Shown here: one piece after another, positions 46,518-60,700 of the stretch
Layout: each line of letters starts with the position of its first letter
Numbering within the stretch: the first letter of the stretch is position 1
NCBI GenBank assembly: GCA_013397935.1
Contig: VZRN01006631.1
Coordinates: 50,306 to 114,305, forward strand
DNA: 64,000 nucleotides
Reading direction: 5' to 3'
Source: Dasyornis broadbenti
Taxonomy: Eukaryota > Chordata > Aves > Passeriformes > Dasyornithidae
The notes under the pieces: generated by a model
Database searches by the model: none
The model's input: the letters and a program-made list of their open reading frames with translations, nothing else
Told to the model about the DNA's origin: nothing
Position numbers and translations under genes: made by a program

Positions 46518-47664
46518 GTCCTGTCACTTATACGTAAACAAACTGTGAATTATTTTATCCCTTCCACCATTTGTTAATTTTAGAACCTGCGCAACGAGAG
46601 ACTAAAATAGAAGAAAACAGGTAAAGGAGTGGAAAGCAGTAGAATTATTTGAGATTGTATGAGATTCCAGCAACCTCCCCAGGAATCAAACTTTTTAAGT
46701 TCAAGTTGACATTTAAATTGCATTTTGTGCTGGAAAGAAAAGTCAGTGGGAGAAGAAGAATATCAAATGAAATAGTGGCACATGTGGTGAGTCACATTTG
46801 CTATTATTTTGTAAGTATTATAAAAATATATCTGATTTTATTAGAATTGACAGAAAATTATTAAAAATTTGAGATAAAGTTTTTCTTTGGTAAACCATGC
46901 CCTACAGATGGCACATCAGAGAAAATTCTCTTCTTGTTAAGAAATCAAAACAGTTCAGGGAACACGGCAGCATCAGGATAATAATAGTTGACAGGTACAG
47001 TGGCTGTGAACAAACACCCATATCATGGTATCTGAGATACCATATTTTCCCCACTAAAATTAAACCATGAGCTCTCTTTGACAATGCTATGTTAATTATC
47101 TGCCAGCATTTGCTTCAGTTTGGCTCAATACTGCTGCACTTCCCTCACTAGCAGGTCTTTCTGGAGTTCACCGGGGATGTCTGGTTAGAAACCTCTTCCC
47201 ACACCTCAAACCTACCCCAAGCAGAGCTCCAGCAACTACTGGGAGTGGGTTGGACACAGGTAGGAGAACCAAATCAAACATTACCCTGTGGTAACTCCGA
47301 TGTTTGACCCATGTGTTTGCGCTGAGCTGTGCTCCTGATTTTCACTGCATTTAAAACTCAAATTCTGTTCTATGCCTAAGTGGCAATGACCAGAGTGGAT
47401 AACGCAATTTTTAAACTGCATGGATTAGGACAAAGAAGTTTTTATGATGATAATTTTCTGTTTCAGAATGAAATCAAACTGATAGTAAAATTGACAAAAT
47501 CTTCGCATAAAATAGTGACAAAAAAAAAAGTCTATTGCTACATTTGTCAAAACTCTTGATTAAATTGGTGTTTAAAGCAATAACAGCTACAATTTATATT
47601 ACAATATATTGCATTTTTATGCACAATAGAGAATTAGACAAAATATCATGTGTCAACGAGTGCC
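46518..47664. other. AT-rich noncoding stretch, nothing recognised
   Basis: Stop-dense sequence with no repeat or exon signals of note. Confidence 0.6.
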
Positions 47665-47708
47665 ACTTCAAGTAAGGTAATTAATTACTTCAAGCAAGGT
47701 AATTAATT
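47665..47708. repeat. tandem duplication of a 22-base unit with TAATTAATT cores
   Basis: Two adjacent copies of a 22-base unit (47665-47686 and 47687-47708) start 'acttcaag', differ at one base (t/c at unit position 9) and end 'aaggtaattaatt'. Each unit carries a double homeodomain core, so the duplication doubles potential binding sites. The near identity suggests a recent event or selection to retain both copies. It is surrounded by AT-rich non-repetitive DNA that could be regulatory. Confidence 0.85.
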
Positions 47709-50700
47709 CTTTAATAAATAAATCTGTGGTATTAGACAGTTTCAAAGTTAATGCACTGCTTTTTGTCCACATAAGGCTTGAATTATATGGGAGTCTGTTC
47801 TCCTCCTGACTCTGTGTCCTCACCTCCCACAGGTGTTTCTAGGGGAAATAACTCCCCAGGTTTGGTTCGAGCCAAAAACATGTATTAAAAATACAGAAAC
47901 TACCTGATGCACTCAGGGAGGGATTTTGCTTCTTGATGGGTTCAGCCACTAAGGGTTAGGACTTGGATGTTACTTTTAGGCTTTCCAGTGATGCCAGAAC
48001 TGCCATGGCTTTCAGAGCAAAGCAGTCATTCCAAAAATAAAAGGAAGGCTCTTCCACCCCCTCTTCTCCTTCTCCTGCCATGCCATTACAGGGGGAAACC
48101 TGCATTCGTTCTGCACAGCACAGATAATTACAGTCTGATAGTCTTAATGAATGAGTTTATACAGAAATGTTATCACTGTGACAGTCGAGAACAGGCTGAA
48201 GCACATGTGCAGCGCGGAGACCGAAAGCTGTGCTTGAATATATATGAGTGCACAAGCAGCATCAAGCCTAATTCCTCTTAAAACTCCTTAAATTGTAGCC
48301 TGGGATGCACAGGAAGCCTTACAGTTGCTCTCTGCTCGCAAATGTGAGGGGGAAGTGAGATTAGCATAGATAAAAGTAAACCTAGAAGATATGTATCTGT
48401 GCTGGTATGCAGAACTGCAGGGTCAGAGAAATCATTCAAAGCACTGGGCTTGGATTCAGCATATTCAGAAGGTAAAACATCAAAATTGGGGAGAAGCAGG
48501 GAAGTGAGGGAACGGTGCAGTAGGAAGAAAACAGAAATACTGAATAAACCCCGAAGCTTTTCAGAATTACTACTTCCAGTGAGGAGGAGTGTCATGAGAG
48601 CATGGGGGGGAAAAAAAAAGGCCTGCAGAGCCCTATTTTTGGTGGTGCTGATCTCCGCTGTGTTATCTCCCAGAGCTGCCTCCTTGCAGCGCTCCCACAA
48701 GATTTCACTCATCCTTTCATGCTACATGCAGGGCCCCAGGGCAACCAAGGGTGTCAGGGCACTGCCTCCCACAGCAGGCAGGACAAATGTTTGAGGCACC
48801 ATCAACCCTCCCCAGCCACTTCCTCTCTAACACCATCTTTCAGCCTTTGAAAACAAGATGTCATGAATGAAAGAAACCACCAAAGTAAATTCCCTGAATG
48901 GCCCAGATATAATTGTTGTCTTTATCAGTGATACAGTTTCTTCAGTGAGATTTTTCTCCATTATTGTGAAAATGGCACCAGAGAAATCAGAACGCTCTCT
49001 TGTCTTACTATTTCTGGAATATAAATCAGATATTAGTGATCAGGTGGAAAGAAGGTGCCAGATCCAAACTGTGTTCCAGGCAATGAGATTCCTTCCGCTG
49101 ACTGAAGTGAATTTGGGATCAAACATTTGGAAGTATGGGCTGAAAAGCAGCACAATATAGAGGAGAAATGTCAAGTTTGATTGCGGCTGGAAGCATAAGA
49201 AAGCAGTGCTGCTGCTCCAGAGGCTGAGGCAGGAGCTGAGGAGATTAGCATGGAGATGACAAGCTACCCTGGCTCGGGGATGCCATTGGAGGTTTCTCCT
49301 TGTGGCATTCCCCAGGTCCCAATCTCCTCTGTTATGCTGCCTCTACAGAACTTGGAAATTTCTAAAATAAAAAAACCATTTTGGCCTTCTGCAGAAGTGG
49401 AAAGGAAGTAAAACTGAAAAAAATAAGGAGAGGAAAAATCAACAAGGAATGAGCAAGGAAAAGTCATTCCTCTCCCAGTCACCTGTGGTGTGTCCATGCT
49501 GCAGAGCAGGGCTCATGTAGATCAGAGAGGGACCAAATCCAGAAAGGTTTGTAAAGCCCAGATAAAACGGGATAAGGATCTGACTCACCACTTCCTCTGG
49601 TTTTTGAAAAGCCTAAGCTACACGGCCATGGCTTTTCAAATCCAATCCAACCCCTCCTTCCCACCCAGTGTCTGCTCCGCTGCGCATTCCGAAGCGAGCT
49701 GTTCTCATGACTCACGGGGACGGTTGACCACCATTCTCAACTGCGCTCCTTCTTACACATTTGGTACAAAGAAGGCAAGAAAAGAGATCCATATTCCAGT
49801 TTTATGGAGACACAAGCACATACACAGCAATGCTTGATCTGAAGCCAGCTAATGGAGAGGATATGTTGAAACCACCAGGCATATTGTTATGAGGAGAACA
49901 ATAGATATTGGCAACATTGTTTGATCCATGTGCCAGGGGTAAAATTAAAGCCGTATGTTCACCCCACCAGACACAGATTGTGGATGGATGTTTACGTAAA
50001 CAAAGGGTTTGTTAAACTGTGTTATCATTTTCTTCCTTTGGCTCTCCAGCTTCTAGGCCAGGTACATCAATAAACTCTTTTCTGGAAGAGTCTGGGAGAA
50101 CCACATCAAGAGCAATAGTTACACGAAAGCTTGGTTGATTACCATGTGGATATATAATAATCTCTTTTCTTCCCTCAGCCTCTTAGAAAAGCAGCAATCA
50201 GCGCCAACCCCTTTAGTCTTGCAGGGAAAAAAACCCCTCTATAAAGCGCCTACAGATTTTTCAAGAGAGCCTGGGGAGCGAATCAGGAATAAGCCATAGG
50301 AAAACTTTTCCTATTTCCTACCTGTGCTACCCAGCATCCCAACCTCCTCAGCATGGCTTGTGGTGTTGTTAAAGCAATTGGTAGAAAATGAATCTGGAAA
50401 ATTTCCCGGAGTGTACAGCTGCCCTTTTAACTTACACCTCACCAACCCACCCCAAGTCAAGGAACCGACATGTGGTGTGCGCTCCTCTGGGAGCCGCGGG
50501 AGCACAAATACAGCTGTGCAGATCTGGCACACGGGGTTTTTCATTTCATGTTTGCTTGCTGGCCAGACAGCAGCGAGTTTTCAGGGAGGAATCACCCATT
50601 TCTGTCTTGTAGGAAAAGAATAAGGCTGGGGAAAAAAAAAAAAGGAAAAATATTTCAATGGTTTATCAAACTTGCCTTCTCGTTGTCCAAACCTCCCAGT

Positions 50701-53700
50701 AGGAATAGGCTACAAGTTGCTTGTGCACTACTGAGCTGTGTATTTAGAGCTCTTTTAGGGTTCATGATTACTGCTGGTCTTTATGGAATTTTACAGAAAT
50801 TCCTAATAGTTCCGGGTGCATTGAAAATCTTTCACTTTTTTGACTTGACTTTGGTTGTTTATCCCTAAAATTACCAAAATTTCTCAATTTCAGAAGTTAT
50901 AAGGGAAGCCTGATGTATTTGCTTTTTATATTATTTAAAAAAAACAAATAAGGGTGGCTGCTATATTTTAATAACTTCATCAATTTATAATTATTATTTT
51001 TAAATAATAAAAAAATATAATAAGGGTGTGGCCAGCTGGTTCAGAGCATCAGTCTGGGACTGTATGCATCTCTGTCTACATCAACACAAAAATTCCGGAT
51101 TGCTGTAAACCAGAATCAGATATTTATAAATGCCCACATCTTCAATTTCCTCGTGAAAAATACTAAAGTCAAAGCAACTTTATTAAAAATCTTGTAGCGA
51201 CAAATTTTCTCCCTTTCTGCATGATATCAGCAGCTGCTCTGCTTTGGAAAACGCATACAGCAATTTTCAGGGTTATCTCTATATTTCTGGCTGGCGCTGA
51301 TGCTTTTGGCAGAGATTACTTGCAAGGAAGAGCCTGCTACATCTTATAGGTCCTACTTTGAAAACAGGCAATCACAGGTACTGAAAAGATATATCATCTT
51401 CATTCTACTCTGGCAGTTAGCAGGAGGACTGATCACTAAACTGGTCTAATTCAGCTCTTCTCAATCACTTGCAGAGATGAGAAAGTTGTTGGAGAGATAG
51501 CACTGGAGGCTCTGGGATTTTCTTCTGAAGTCATTCTGAATTAGCTGCTAATGGGGAGCTTTCTTTGATAGCTCTTTTATAATTAAATGCAGCTGGATGG
51601 AAATCAACCACAAAGGGAACTCAAGTTTGTTTATCATTACTTCTGACTTTGTTAGCAGATGTTTTCTGAGTACCGTGGTAGCTTGTTTAATTTGTCTCCG
51701 TGTAATGTGAAGCAGGTAAACTTTGATTAATAAACTGACAAGTACATTCCTTAATTTATTTTAGAAGTTTCCATCTATGTCTGTTACAGCACATGTGCCA
51801 AATCCCAAAAGGAAGAAAATAACTGTTTGTGTTTGATTTTTACTGTTATTTCTAGGTCTAAGCCCAGATGAAAACGTGCTTGTTGGTAACACAGCCTTCA
51901 CCTTTAATGGGCACAACCACCGGCAAACTTCTGCCATGTGTGAAAACTGCACATGTTACATTTCCCACTGGGCTATTCTGTGTTAATTTATGAACAAGAA
52001 TTCACCTTAGTTTACAGGTTGTTTATTTTTCTATTAATTCCATTGGAAATACCCTCTGTTTTTGGGCTCAGTATGTGCCCACCCTCACTAATTGTGGGGG
52101 ACGACTCTGTGCCCTCAGTCATGCATATGTAATTTATATTTGATGCTGTCAGTAAACAGTTATCTTAGAAAAAATGCTTAAATTCAAGTGTAAATGACTG
52201 AACTTGAATACTTAAATGTGTTTTTTCCTAAGTAAGACATCTTTGTGTGAATTTCAAAATCCTGGCCGTGGCCTTTTTGCTGTGCAGATTGAGTGTCCAG
52301 TGCTTTAACTGAATTATCTGAAAATCTTGCAGTGTTCCAAGCAACATTTTAAATTAAATAGACGGTCCACTTCCTGCAAAGTGTTTCAGATTAACATCTT
52401 GGGGATAGTTACTAAAACTGCATAGGAAATACATATGCAGCAGTTGGTTCCCATACATAAGATGAACAGCTTCTTTCTTATCTTCCTTTCTGTACTGCAT
52501 GTTTTCCTTCTTTCTCTCTCTCATTTATCTGCTTCTAATCTGCAAGAAAATTATTTCTGCCTCTGTCTAGCCTGATCTCCTATATTGCAGAGCTGACCCT
52601 ACCTCAATTTGTAGCATTTATTCACTGCTCTTTTTTTTTTTTTGTTTTAATCTCTCTAACAGCGAGGACTTGGGCATCTGCTTCACATCACGACGTGAAG
52701 TGTGAAGCATCAGGTTTGTGTAGCTGTCCCACTGTTAAGTGAAGGCTGCCCTCCTCACCCTGGCCCGTGTCAAGGCCACTTCCCTGGGCTCTGCACACCT
52801 GATCTGGGCGCTGCTCATCGCTGGCTGGGGTTGTGGAAACAAAAGGTTTAGAAATGGAGGAAATGAGGGGAAACCAGCATTGGTTTGACAGATACAGGGC
52901 TGCCAGGGTGTTGAGTAGAGCTGGGATCACTTTGTGTTCAGGTGAGATAAAAGTGCACAATCTCAACCCAACTACCAGTTTGTACTGTCGTCCCTGCTGC
53001 ACATTTCTAGTCTTCAGAGGGAGCCAACATGTTTTCTGAATACGTGGTGTCCCTCTCATTTTTGATACTTTGAACTCTACAGGTTCACAGTTCTTCGTGT
53101 TTGTTGTAAACAGCCTGTTTGTTGTTTCTCATTCCGCAGCTTAAGAAGTTGCTTTTCAATAATTGCTTTGTAATTTTGTTTAGCTAGGCTTAATGAGTCA
53201 GAAATTGACAATAATTCTTGCTTTTTAGGGCAAACATATTGCAGTGAACTCTCCACAAGAGGAAATCCCTGTTACCTCACCTACAAAAATACATTTTCTT
53301 GTGAGATTCTTCGTGCTTCCGAAGACCATTGAGACCCTTTGATAACAAAATTAATAGGAGAACCTTTTTGAAAGGACAATCAAATGTAATTCGGCAGACC
53401 TTGTCCTGATTCGGGGCTGTTGGGTGCAGTCAGCTGTGAACCAGCACTACTCGTGTGCCCCCTGTCAACCACGAGGGCCCAAAATTCAGGGACTAATTGC
53501 TGGGTGACTCTGGTTTCAGGGATTTGGATACCTGAGCCCATAGCCCCGAAACCTGATCCCGGGGACATAGGCACGAGCTGCTGTCTTGCTGCAATAATGG
53601 GATCTATGGGCCTGAGCTAATGTTTTAACTGCAGGGAAGAGTAGGATATGCTGGAAGAGGATGTGCAGAAAAAAGAAAAACATTCCTGAGTCATCCTTTT

Positions 53701-53705
53701 TTCAG
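47709..53705. other. noncoding stretch, no gene seen
   Basis: Six kilobases of mixed single-copy DNA. Open frames up to about 144 codons (for example minus 48278-48712) overlap open frames on the other strand and carry no domain. The 51.54-51.72 kb part has a few AT-rich cores. T run near 52631-52641. Nothing firm to annotate. Confidence 0.6.
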
Positions 53706-53771
53706 AGCAGAACGAGGCATGAGATAGTAAATACTGGATATTTCACTCTGCCTCTACGTTTCCAAGACAGG
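53706..53771 (+). other. candidate exon, 66 bases, phase 0-0 open frame
   Basis: 'tcatccttttttcag' gives an acceptor ending at 53705. The segment runs 22 whole open codons (beginning SRTRHEIVNT, ending RFQDR) to 53771, where 'gtaaggtt' gives a fair donor at 53772. The polypyrimidine tract is short and the donor context (AGG before GT) is weaker than at 41040. Probably a pseudo-exon, but the symmetric open frame is noted. Confidence 0.18.
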
Positions 53772-56700
53772 GTAAGGTTGTAAGCTCTCCTTACAAACCC
53801 CAGAGTTAAGGGATTAGCAGAACCACAAGGTTTCCTCTATATTCACGATCCAAGAAGCAGATTAAAACAAGGATATACCATTTGATCAGCAGCTTCCTGC
53901 ATATGGAAATCCTAGGTCACCTTGCTGTTCCTTGATGTCTAAAGCCTGCTCTTAGGTTTCTGTGAGGAAAATGTGTGTTTTGTTGCAGTTGTGAGCACAA
54001 AGACAGTGGAACTGAGCAGTGCTGGGGTATGCCAAGAAGTCGAGCGCCGAGCCCACGCAGGTCACCAGGGAGGGTCAGCACAGCCCGGTCAGGTGGTGGC
54101 TGCTGAGATGGTTTTGTTTGCAGCGTTTTCACACATATTTATTCAATAAGGCTTTTGTTTTACTGCAACTGAGAAACACTATACAGCATTATCCTGATTT
54201 TGAAGTGACAGTGCCAAGGGGACTTCAGTAAAGGATTTGAAGGCAATTGAATCTGAAAAGTAAAGCTTTGTGATTGCTTAGTTATTTTTTGAAGCCGTGC
54301 TTACATTTAAGATTTATGTACAGAAACAGACTATATCAATAGTAGTGAAGTGGTTTCAGGCCAAGCCTTTTTCAAAGAAACTTATGAACAGAAGGTCATT
54401 TCAGAGTTCTTTCTTCTCTTGCAAAGAGAAAAACACAAATCCCACCTCGCTGTATTTGTATAATATATAATACATTATTATGCTGCTGCATTTAGTAAGT
54501 GCTTGTACTTCCACGAAAATATCTAGAGCTTTATTCTTGATTATAGTGCACTGCTAAATGCAAGTAAAAGCAATTGTTATCCTCAGAGTTTCAGTGACCT
54601 ATTAGGAAGATATAAATTGTGACAAGATTTTCTTTTTTTTTCCCTCTCTGTAAACTTCTGAAGCCTCGTCTTCCACCGTCTAAACCCCATCTTAAAAATA
54701 CATAATACAGAGACTTTTCTGAATCCTCTGATGATACTACAATATTGAATCATCTTTATGTAATTATGCTGGTGAATATAAAGTACCATTGTTTTCAGTA
54801 TCTTTTCATGAAAGCTGTTTTGACCTTCAGATTAAAGGATCCGTATGGATTTCCAAATGCAAAAGTTGGAGCTCCCGTTTTAAAAACTAGAGCTCCGGTT
54901 TGGCACGCAGACATCAGATGTGCTTCCACTTGAAAAAACGCAATTGTAGCGGCCTATATCCCGTCTGAATTTTTCTCCTGGGTAAACTCTTATAAATGAG
55001 CGTGTCGTGCATAATGAGGATTGGAGGTTAGCTGCTTCCAGTGAATTCCTTTTCAAAGTGCAAGAAAGAAGCAGAGCAGCAAGGAGGAGAAATCCATCGG
55101 TATTTGAGCTCTGTAGGATGAAGAGGTTTGCTGCTGGGGGAAGATCAAGAGGAGGCAGTAGGAATATTTTGGGCACTTCTGAAGGAGAGATGGAGACCAT
55201 CTGGTAGAGAGGATGCTTAAAGGAAGAATGCCAGGACAGAGATAAAAGTAAAGGGAAAGGAAATAGTGACTGAGTAACATCAAAGAGCCGGGCTGACTAT
55301 AGAGCAGAAATGAAGAAGTAGCAGTGACCCAACATCGGCAAATCACGATACGAGTGGTGACACTGGGCCATAGATCCAGAGGATTCTCTGAAGGCTCAGG
55401 GGTAAAGCCCAGTGTTTTAGTTTCAGGAAAGTCTCCAGGAAAGTGGTGTTGACATCTTTGGAAGGCTTATAATTTAAAACTGATGCAGTAAGCAGCGTTC
55501 CTGCTGTTTCAGAAATACTGTCCTGGAGTCTAATCCAGATACTGTCACTGTAGCAGAATTTCAAATGGAGAGATGCCAGGAAGAATGTTTCTTCCCTCTT
55601 CAGCATCAGCATCTTTTCATTTGAATGATTTGAAGGGTATTAGAAGTTTCCGTTGAATTGCCTCCTCAGGCTCATGTCCTGAAGCCATGGTTGGTGTGTG
55701 GTCCTTCCCTGTGCTGAGCTGGAGCTGATCTCATGTGAAAAAGGGAGATGCTGGTTTTGCTTTGCTTCTGCTGAAGCAGAATAGCTCTTGGCCAGCCCTT
55801 TTCTCTTGCCAAAGCCTGGAAAACCTTTCTGTCACTGGAATTCCATCCAGAGGGAAGCTGTGACAATCCCCACGGTTTCTTTGGGTAAAACAATACAGAC
55901 TCAAATGAGTCTGATGTTCCCGTGTGTCTTCGTTCTCCTTAGCACTGCTTCTCACCAGCCCTAAAGGCAGAGAGTCTGGGCAGGTGATAAACCTAATTAT
56001 AAAGGCTGTGCTCCTGTCTCTCTCCACCTTCCTTCTTCCCATCTGCCTTCAGGAGGAAACTTTCTGCATCCTAGAGGAACTGTGCTTTTTGAGGCTAAAT
56101 ACCTCTGTGGATTCAAGTTCAAGGCCTGAAATAATCTGTTGGGGTTTTTTCCTTTTTTTTATTTTTTATTTTTTTTTAACAAAACTTGTGTGCTGCTTTT
56201 TACTGAAGTCTGTCCAAGGAAAGAAAAAGAAGAAAGTACTTCCACAGAGTGATTAATCCCATCTTAAAACAAGTGTGTAAGACAGGTAGGATAAGTCTCT
56301 CTCTGAAAATGCCAATCTGTCACCACTATCTATAGAAGGAGCCTTCACGAGTAGCTTAGAGTAGGTGTTTGACTTTTACACAGTTAAATTTAGAGGAGAT
56401 GATTGCCACTTTATAAGTCAAAGTGTTTGTTTATCAATGATTAACCATAATAGATTGAAAAGTTATGAGAGATAACAAAAGTAAAAATATAATGCCATTG
56501 ATGGAGATATCACATCATAAGAAATAGCAGTGACAAATGCAGATGGTTAACATTTACATCCCCATTGTTTTTATTTTACTGTTAAATCTTCCCAGATTTT
56601 AGATTTCGTTTGATCTGAAGAAAGAAAAATTCGCCTCTGCTTTGGCGTAAGCAAAAACTGCTGAAATACCAGTAGGATAAAGAAGTGATTTGTCCTGGAA

Positions 56701-57715
56701 ATGTCAATTCTTATGTGTAGGGTCATTAATCCATAAAATGAATTTGCAAACATTTATAAGTTTCCTTTAGTGTTGTCGGTGTCTCACTTGTCATGCTTCA
56801 GCCTGGGCTCTAAATGAAGATTGCACTCAGAAGATCCTGCAAGGCTTGTGCTGGCAGGGCTTGGTTTTGCGTGTCTTGACCCGATGTGTACAGTCAGTTA
56901 CACTGAAATAAGCACTCTTATCGTTCAGGAGAATTAATCCTATTTCGGGTTGTTACCCAAGGGTTTCATTGCATGTGGTGCTTTCACCAGTCGTTATCAT
57001 TTTGCAGAAATAAATACAGAAAATTAGTTTTTTTCCCTACGTAAAAGTTAATTCTTGACTAGAGTGTAGTTTGCAAAGTTGATAAAGCTTGCAAAAAAAA
57101 AAAAAACCAAAAAAACCTCAACATCTCAGTAGTGCTCAGAAGCTTCAGCATATTGGGATGCTAAGAATTTTAAACAAAGTTGGGAAAAGCATATGGTATG
57201 TATGGACGGGAAATCCTGTGGTAGTTTTGATTTTACAAAGAGAAAAAGTAACTGCTTAAGTTCATAAATCTGTTGTATGCAGTATTCAAATAGAAATATT
57301 CATGATCTTAGCTTTCCTCTTTTTTTTTTTTTTTTTAATGTTGCTTTCAAGTACAGATGGGCCCATACCACGAGTTTGGGATCCAGATTTGGATTTGGAC
57401 CTGACATTTATCAGAGTTTAGGAATAGTTGAACCCAGCATCTGAGGTCAGGCTCTGGTGGAATTAATGGGCTGCTGCAGAGATCTGGATTGAGTGGATCT
57501 CCCCCACATTTCAAGGCGTAGTTGTGGAAAATACAAGGATTTGATTCGACCTATCTCTAAGGTATTTAAATTTTAAAATGAAAGACTTTTCATGAAGTGG
57601 GAGGCTGCGATTATTGTTGTGCCTAAAGGATGAAATTGCATATGGGGATCCGATTGACTGAGTGCCGTTGGAGATTGTAACAAGAGACAGGAACTGCCTA
57701 AAATGGTTTCCAGCT
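53772..57715. other. noncoding stretch, no gene seen
   Basis: AT-rich DNA with T-rich tracts at about 56145-56180 and 57320-57336. Open frames of about 100 codons at 54.9-56.3 kb appear on both strands without domains. Confidence 0.6.
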
Positions 57716-57795
57716 TAAATACTTGTCCAAGGTCAATAAGAGTATCGGTGATAAAGTATTGAGATCCCTGATTTATTATGCAGTACTTTTACCTC
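57716..57795 (+). repeat. possible ancient MIR-like SINE relic
   Basis: 'aatacttgtccaaggtcaat' followed by 'gagatccctgatttattatg' and 'cagtacttttacc' follows the order of the MIR core and end ('gacttgcccaaggtcacaca..gaacccaggtctcctgactcc..cagtgctctaacc'). Diverged, but the order and spacing fit. Confidence 0.4.
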
Positions 57796-60700
57796 AATAG
57801 GTTTGCCTCAGTGTAATTCTTGACCAGTTCCAGAAGAGGATAAAATACCTTAATAACACCGTGCACCTAGGTGCAGAAAGAGACTTAGGCTGCCAATGCT
57901 CTGAGTTCCTCTTCAGGCTACAAATCCCTCATATTTCCAAGATTAATGGCTTCTAATCCGTTTTTAAATGTTCCATGTGGATAGTGAAGGCGTAACTATC
58001 AAAACACTGTAAAATCATAATGTCTGTGTAGCTATAAATTACTGTTTTCAAAATGAGCTGGAGGTCTCCAACTTATTCCTAAGTGCAGATTCTTAGATGG
58101 TATAAAATTGCTCCAAAAAATGACTAGGAGCAAGTTTTCTGGCTTTTGCCAAAGGGAAGCCAGTTGTGGGTCTGCCTAGTAACTGCAGAGCAGTGCCTGT
58201 GTTGGTGACACTGAAATTGTCCCAAACAGTATAGATTGGATAGATCAAAATCATTTCAGATCAGAGATTGATTGAAAGACATGAGGCTTTTTGCATGTTT
58301 CTCTGATATGTCTTGTGTTTTTCATTTTGTCAAGTTCTGAACTACTTTGTATGAGAGAGACTGATGATGAATTCAACTCATGCTAAAACACCAGTTCCTT
58401 GACAGATTTTTTAAAAATGTTATATTGGCTTAGAGTATTTTCCTAAGTCAAATTAATGCTTGGCATTCCAGAAAACAGGTAAAAGAGAACTTTCAACTCA
58501 TTATTATTTGAGTTAAATACATATGCAATGATTACTTCTAAGGAAAAAAAAAAAAAAAAAACATGATTTAAAAGATCATTAGGATAGCCTTTTGTGGGGC
58601 ACAGAAAAAAACCTTTACAGATGTTATGGGCTCTTTGGGGTTATGCTTAAATAAAAATTTGGAGAAGTGCCTCATTTGAATTTATGCTCCCTTTGTGGTC
58701 CATCAAAAAGGATTCATCTCCTATTCAAATGACGAGTCAATATGTTAGTCAGATCAAATACCACTAATAAGATGCTAAAAATGCTTCTGAGGAACAGGGG
58801 GATTTCTTTAACAAGCCATAAAGTGCTTTTTAATCCATTTTTCACTTGTTAAGTTCTTTGTGATTCTCACCACTGTTCCATCATGACGCAGTTTTAATCC
58901 TTTGTGCAGATGGAAAGAACCAAGGTGTAAATCAAGGGCAGTGCATGGATGTTGCCTTTCCAACACTTCCCAAAGCCACCGTGGTCCTCCTTGTACTTTC
59001 CTATCTCACATCTATCTGAGACGCTGGCGCTGGTGGGTGTTTTGGGCTGATAAAGCTGTATTTGATGAGATTGCCAGATCCCAGCGCCTAAGATTTGCTA
59101 AAGATTCAAGACAACGTGAAAGAATGAAACCGTGTCCCTTCCCTACAACAGAGGTAGGAGGCTTTGAAGAGAAGAGAAGCTCCCGGTGTCCTGAGAGGAG
59201 AAAACCCGGCTTCTCAGCTTTGCAATCCGTGCTGTCTGCTCTGCTCTGCAGAGCCGTTTGCTGAGTTATCTGTCTGTGCAAAGTGGCCAAATGTTGCAGT
59301 TTTGCTGCAGACGCAGCTGCATGGGGCCCAGGGACGTAGGAGTTCTCCAGATATATCTTTCTATCAGTGGAAAGAAATGCTGAATAGATGCAGATATTAC
59401 GAAGAGGCTGATGAGGGGGTGCTTTTTTTGCATATCTTCCTGGTCACATCAGCAGAGCAGAATTCTCCTGTGCCTTAGCTCTGAGTTCAAAGAATGATCC
59501 TTAACATTTGTCTGATACCCAGGAGATATTTTCCAATCAGTTGATGGCAGTGACAAAACCCCTCGGCCTGTTTTGCTCTGGTTGAAGTTTCACCTCCCTC
59601 ACTTTTTCTTTCTTTAGCTAAACATATTTAAGTTTTGAGATGTGAACTACAATTAGAGACTAAATATCTGCTCTAAAAAAAACAAAAGTAAAAGTGTTTA
59701 TGATTAGCACTGTTTTCCTTCCTGACTTTGCTCACCTCTGAAGAGACCAGAATAAGTCAAAATTCAAAATTCACTACCAAATCTTTGCAGACAGCCCTGA
59801 AAAAGGCTTATGAAATTCCCATCATGACTTTTTTAATTTGCTGAAAGCACAATGCATCTGACCGTCCCTGTAATTTCTGATTGAGTTTGTAGCTGACGTC
59901 ATAGAGTGCTGTGACAAGTTTATGTCTAAATTTTGTGAGGAACATGGGGCAGCAGCCCACAACGTACTTTATTCCATAAAAGTAAATTAGTTCATTCATT
60001 AAAATCAGTTTTGCAGGATTAAGTCTGTGGTTAGGTCCCAACCATTTGGGACGGAGAAAATAAATAGCAATGTTTAATAAACACACAGTGCACTAAGATT
60101 GTATTTATTAGTCTTTTGACATTTTTATCTGGCTCCTATAAAGAAGTCTTTGGAGCTGGGACAACAACTGGTGCAGGTAAATTTCCTACATTGTGAAAGG
60201 ATCTGGAATTTAGTTTATGGGAAGCAGGCCTGAGCAGATGTGAAAAGTTCAAATAAAGGAAGGCCAGATAAAACGCACTTTTGTGGCTGGAAAATCAAAA
60301 CAGATGTTATTATTCAACCACAAAAAAATCTATTTGCACTTAAGTAGCATTAGGTGTCTGACTAGTTACATTTATTTTTTTTTTAGTGAAAACAACAAAA
60401 TGATTATAAAATTATATAGGCTGATAAAGTGCTTTGAAATGTTACCGATGGACTGAGCAGTTTGCTAATAGAAAAAAACCAAAGCAGATCTTACAAGACC
60501 AATAGAAATGTGAGTCGATCTATTTTTGAAGGCAGTATCAAGAGAGATGCAGACTCTGGAGGAGCAACTCAAACGGACTCTCCTCTCTAAACCTCTGATG
60601 CATATCAGAGAAACGGAGATTTAAGATGGGTGGATTTTACACTGTCCATAATCTTTTCTGGAGACCTGCCCAGATGGAAAGGTTGATGCTGGCAGAGGAT

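Noticed and set aside
47862..47876. 'ggttcgagcc' as a possible tRNA T-loop
   Set aside because: No acceptor stem, D-arm or anticodon arm can be drawn around it.
48278..48712. Open frames on both strands around 48.3-48.8 kb
   Set aside because: Mutually overlapping open frames without domains; typical of chance.
49216..49245. 'gaggctgaggcaggagctgaggag' resembles Alu text
   Set aside because: Only about 15 bases match, no flanking Alu sequence, and the window is avian by its CR1 content.
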